Source: Mimachlamys varia (Eukaryota; Mollusca; Bivalvia; Pectinida; Pectinidae). Taken from it: DNA of 64,000 nucleotides. A program made the translations under genes and the position numbers. Of the stretch, positions 62,606-64,000 are shown piece by piece (the first letter of the stretch is position 1; each line of letters starts with the position of its first letter). Under the pieces are notes generated by a model. That model saw nothing but the letters and a program-made list of their open reading frames with translations. It had not been told where the DNA came from and did not search any database. The DNA is taken from NCBI GenBank assembly GCA_947623455.1, contig OX392527.1, positions 10,660,001 through 10,724,000 of the forward strand, written 5' to 3'.

Positions 62606-64000
62606 GTTCTTAAACTACTTCCTTCCCTACTCTAAAAGCTGAATATGTGAGAAATATGTGCCTAACTTAATTAGAAACTAGATGATCTGGAGATGAAAAC
62701 CGTCTCCAAGGTAGCAAGAACTAGATGATGTGAAGATTGAAACAAAGTCAAACTATTGTGGTACCAAAAGTATTATTGAGTCTACCATAAGGGCAAATGT
62801 TTATGAAAAATGGCGAAAATTCAAGAATAATGCTCCAATAATTGTTAACAATCATAAAAAAACTTCATCTCTCTACTATCACAGATTACGGATAGTTATG
62901 GAACGGAAACGAACGTATTTCGGACGGACGGACGGACGGACAGAGAGATCACAAGAGGTCGTCCGCCTCTATGTTGGGGCCCTAACTATTGCGATGTAAG
63001 CTGACGTAACTCACTACAAATGCCCACATGTCGTACTATCATTTTGTGTTTTACTCAATTACATGTAACGAACTTTCCTTGAAAGCAAGCTTTGCTATAT
63101 AACATACACTTCTACTTAGGGCTAAATTGTAGGTAAACTGTTTAGCTGGATGGCGAAGTAATCAGTTTATTTTTGTATGACTTTTTATATATGGGTTAGA
63201 ATTGATTCATTTCTTTGATTGTAAATATCATTTAAAAGATGAATTTTAAAGGAACTGGGTTTATTTCATTATCCAGTCAGAAAGCATCAATAACGCGAAT
63301 ACAGAGATTAAATACTAGTTCAGTAACAGCTGGGGGAATGGTACGAGAAAAAAATTGCCCTCGCATTGTTTGACGCTTTATTCGAATACATGTAGTCTCG
63401 GTGTTCTTTTCTCAATTTGAGACAGAAAATTCCGTACAAATCTATAAAAGCCGGAGCCAACTTTGGCATTAAGCGAGTGTGGCTACTGGCCCGTACTATG
63501 GCACGGTGTCCATCAGCCGTATTGACCAAAAGCATATAGACAGCCACCATTCAAAATGAGCAACACACTTTTAATTGTGCGCCATATTACCGGGGAATTT
63601 AGCGGCCCGAGAGGATGCTCTCGTAGACGCTTTATACATTTATTATTTACGTTCCCGGCATATAAACTTGTCACTTCAATATGCACAAAACATTAGGTAA
63701 AACATCCCAATCAATTGATGCATTGACAAGCTCGGCTCCCAGTCGATGGGACTTCGAGGCTTGCTCGGGAGAGAACAAAGAAAAAAGATGTAGCCAGGCA
63801 CCTGATTTATATACACGGTGCTAACTTCGATCATTCTACACAGTAAAGTGAATTAATATGGTCCACATTTATAACCACACTGCATAGAATATAACGCATT
63901 AGTTTCAAGATTGCAAAGCCCGAACGACGCGAGGCGCTGTAATGAATTAAAGGGGCTACATGACCCCTTTTAAGGAACCAGACAGCTTACTTACAACTAG
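62606..64000. other. Right end of window, no gene identified
   Basis: 62730-62999 contains an 89-codon frame ending in a GGAC tetranucleotide run (62928-62942), probably part of a dispersed repeat. 63320-63550 (minus, 76 codons, beginning MVAVYMLLVNTADGHR) lies in GC-richer DNA and is unidentified; it could be a first exon or conserved non-coding DNA. Confidence 0.3.

Noticed and set aside
61648..62642. ORFs of more than 300 codons on both strands
   Set aside because: The 15-bp unit lacks stops in several frames. There is no splice, promoter or domain support.
1..64000. tRNA, rRNA, telomere or histone clusters
   Set aside because: I looked for cloverleaf-like segments, TTAGGG runs and conserved rRNA cores and saw none. 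A tool-based scan could still find a short tRNA-derived SINE.

Overview
This is a eukaryotic, almost certainly metazoan, genomic window. It is AT-rich and gene-poor. The only confidently identified host gene is a split zinc-finger gene with GT..AG introns and a vertebrate-recognisable PRDM8 architecture. There is no bacterial operon structure, no CRISPR and no recognisable tRNA or rRNA. The many long minisatellites, the decayed non-LTR retrotransposon carrying a 2A-like NPGP motif, and the short inverted-repeat elements are what I would expect of a mollusc, most likely a bivalve. That assignment is inference; no mitochondrial or rRNA marker is present to prove it.

Layout. 1-1310: end of a 44-bp minisatellite. 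1763-7379: a 5.6-kb composite mobile element whose two ends are long inverted arms made of palindromic TGTAACAATTGTTACA units; it contains a dead LINE (about 3.48-5.87 kb), a 42-bp minisatellite and a hairpin MITE. 7.6-12.4 kb: dispersed repeats, including two copies of a protein-like repeat, a second copy of the hairpin MITE, and a 55-bp minisatellite. 13.3-23 kb: a PRDM8-like transcription factor gene on the minus strand. Three exons can be spliced by eye with correct phases, and the 7.4-kb first visible intron holds a 3-kb 34-bp satellite plus two copies of a palindromic element. 23-33 kb: mostly unique intergenic or 5' intronic DNA, with two unidentified possible minus-strand exons (23.7 and 29.2 kb). 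33-34 kb: 37-bp minisatellite. 34474-35328: Tc1/mariner-like non-autonomous element with TA target duplication. 35.5-46.0 kb: a 10.5-kb 28-bp satellite with higher-order structure. 46.0-46.6 kb: third copy of the protein-like repeat, with a MITE nested in it that has a readable 5-bp target duplication. 48-49 kb: 62-bp array. 51.0-51.5 kb: 16-bp array. 51.6-53.6 kb: 20-bp pyrimidine-rich array. 54.8-60.3 kb: 35-bp array. 61.7-62.6 kb: 15-bp array. The stretches between are unique or unrecognised.

By eye, tandem arrays make up roughly 40 % of the window. Most long open reading frames are by-products of repeat units lacking stop codons, and I have not called them genes. No multi-gene system is visible: the biology consists of one developmental regulator gene embedded in repeat-rich DNA. 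The most unusual structures are the 28-bp higher-order satellite, the inverted-arm composite element, the 2A-bearing LINE remnant and the nested MITE with a reconstructable empty site.
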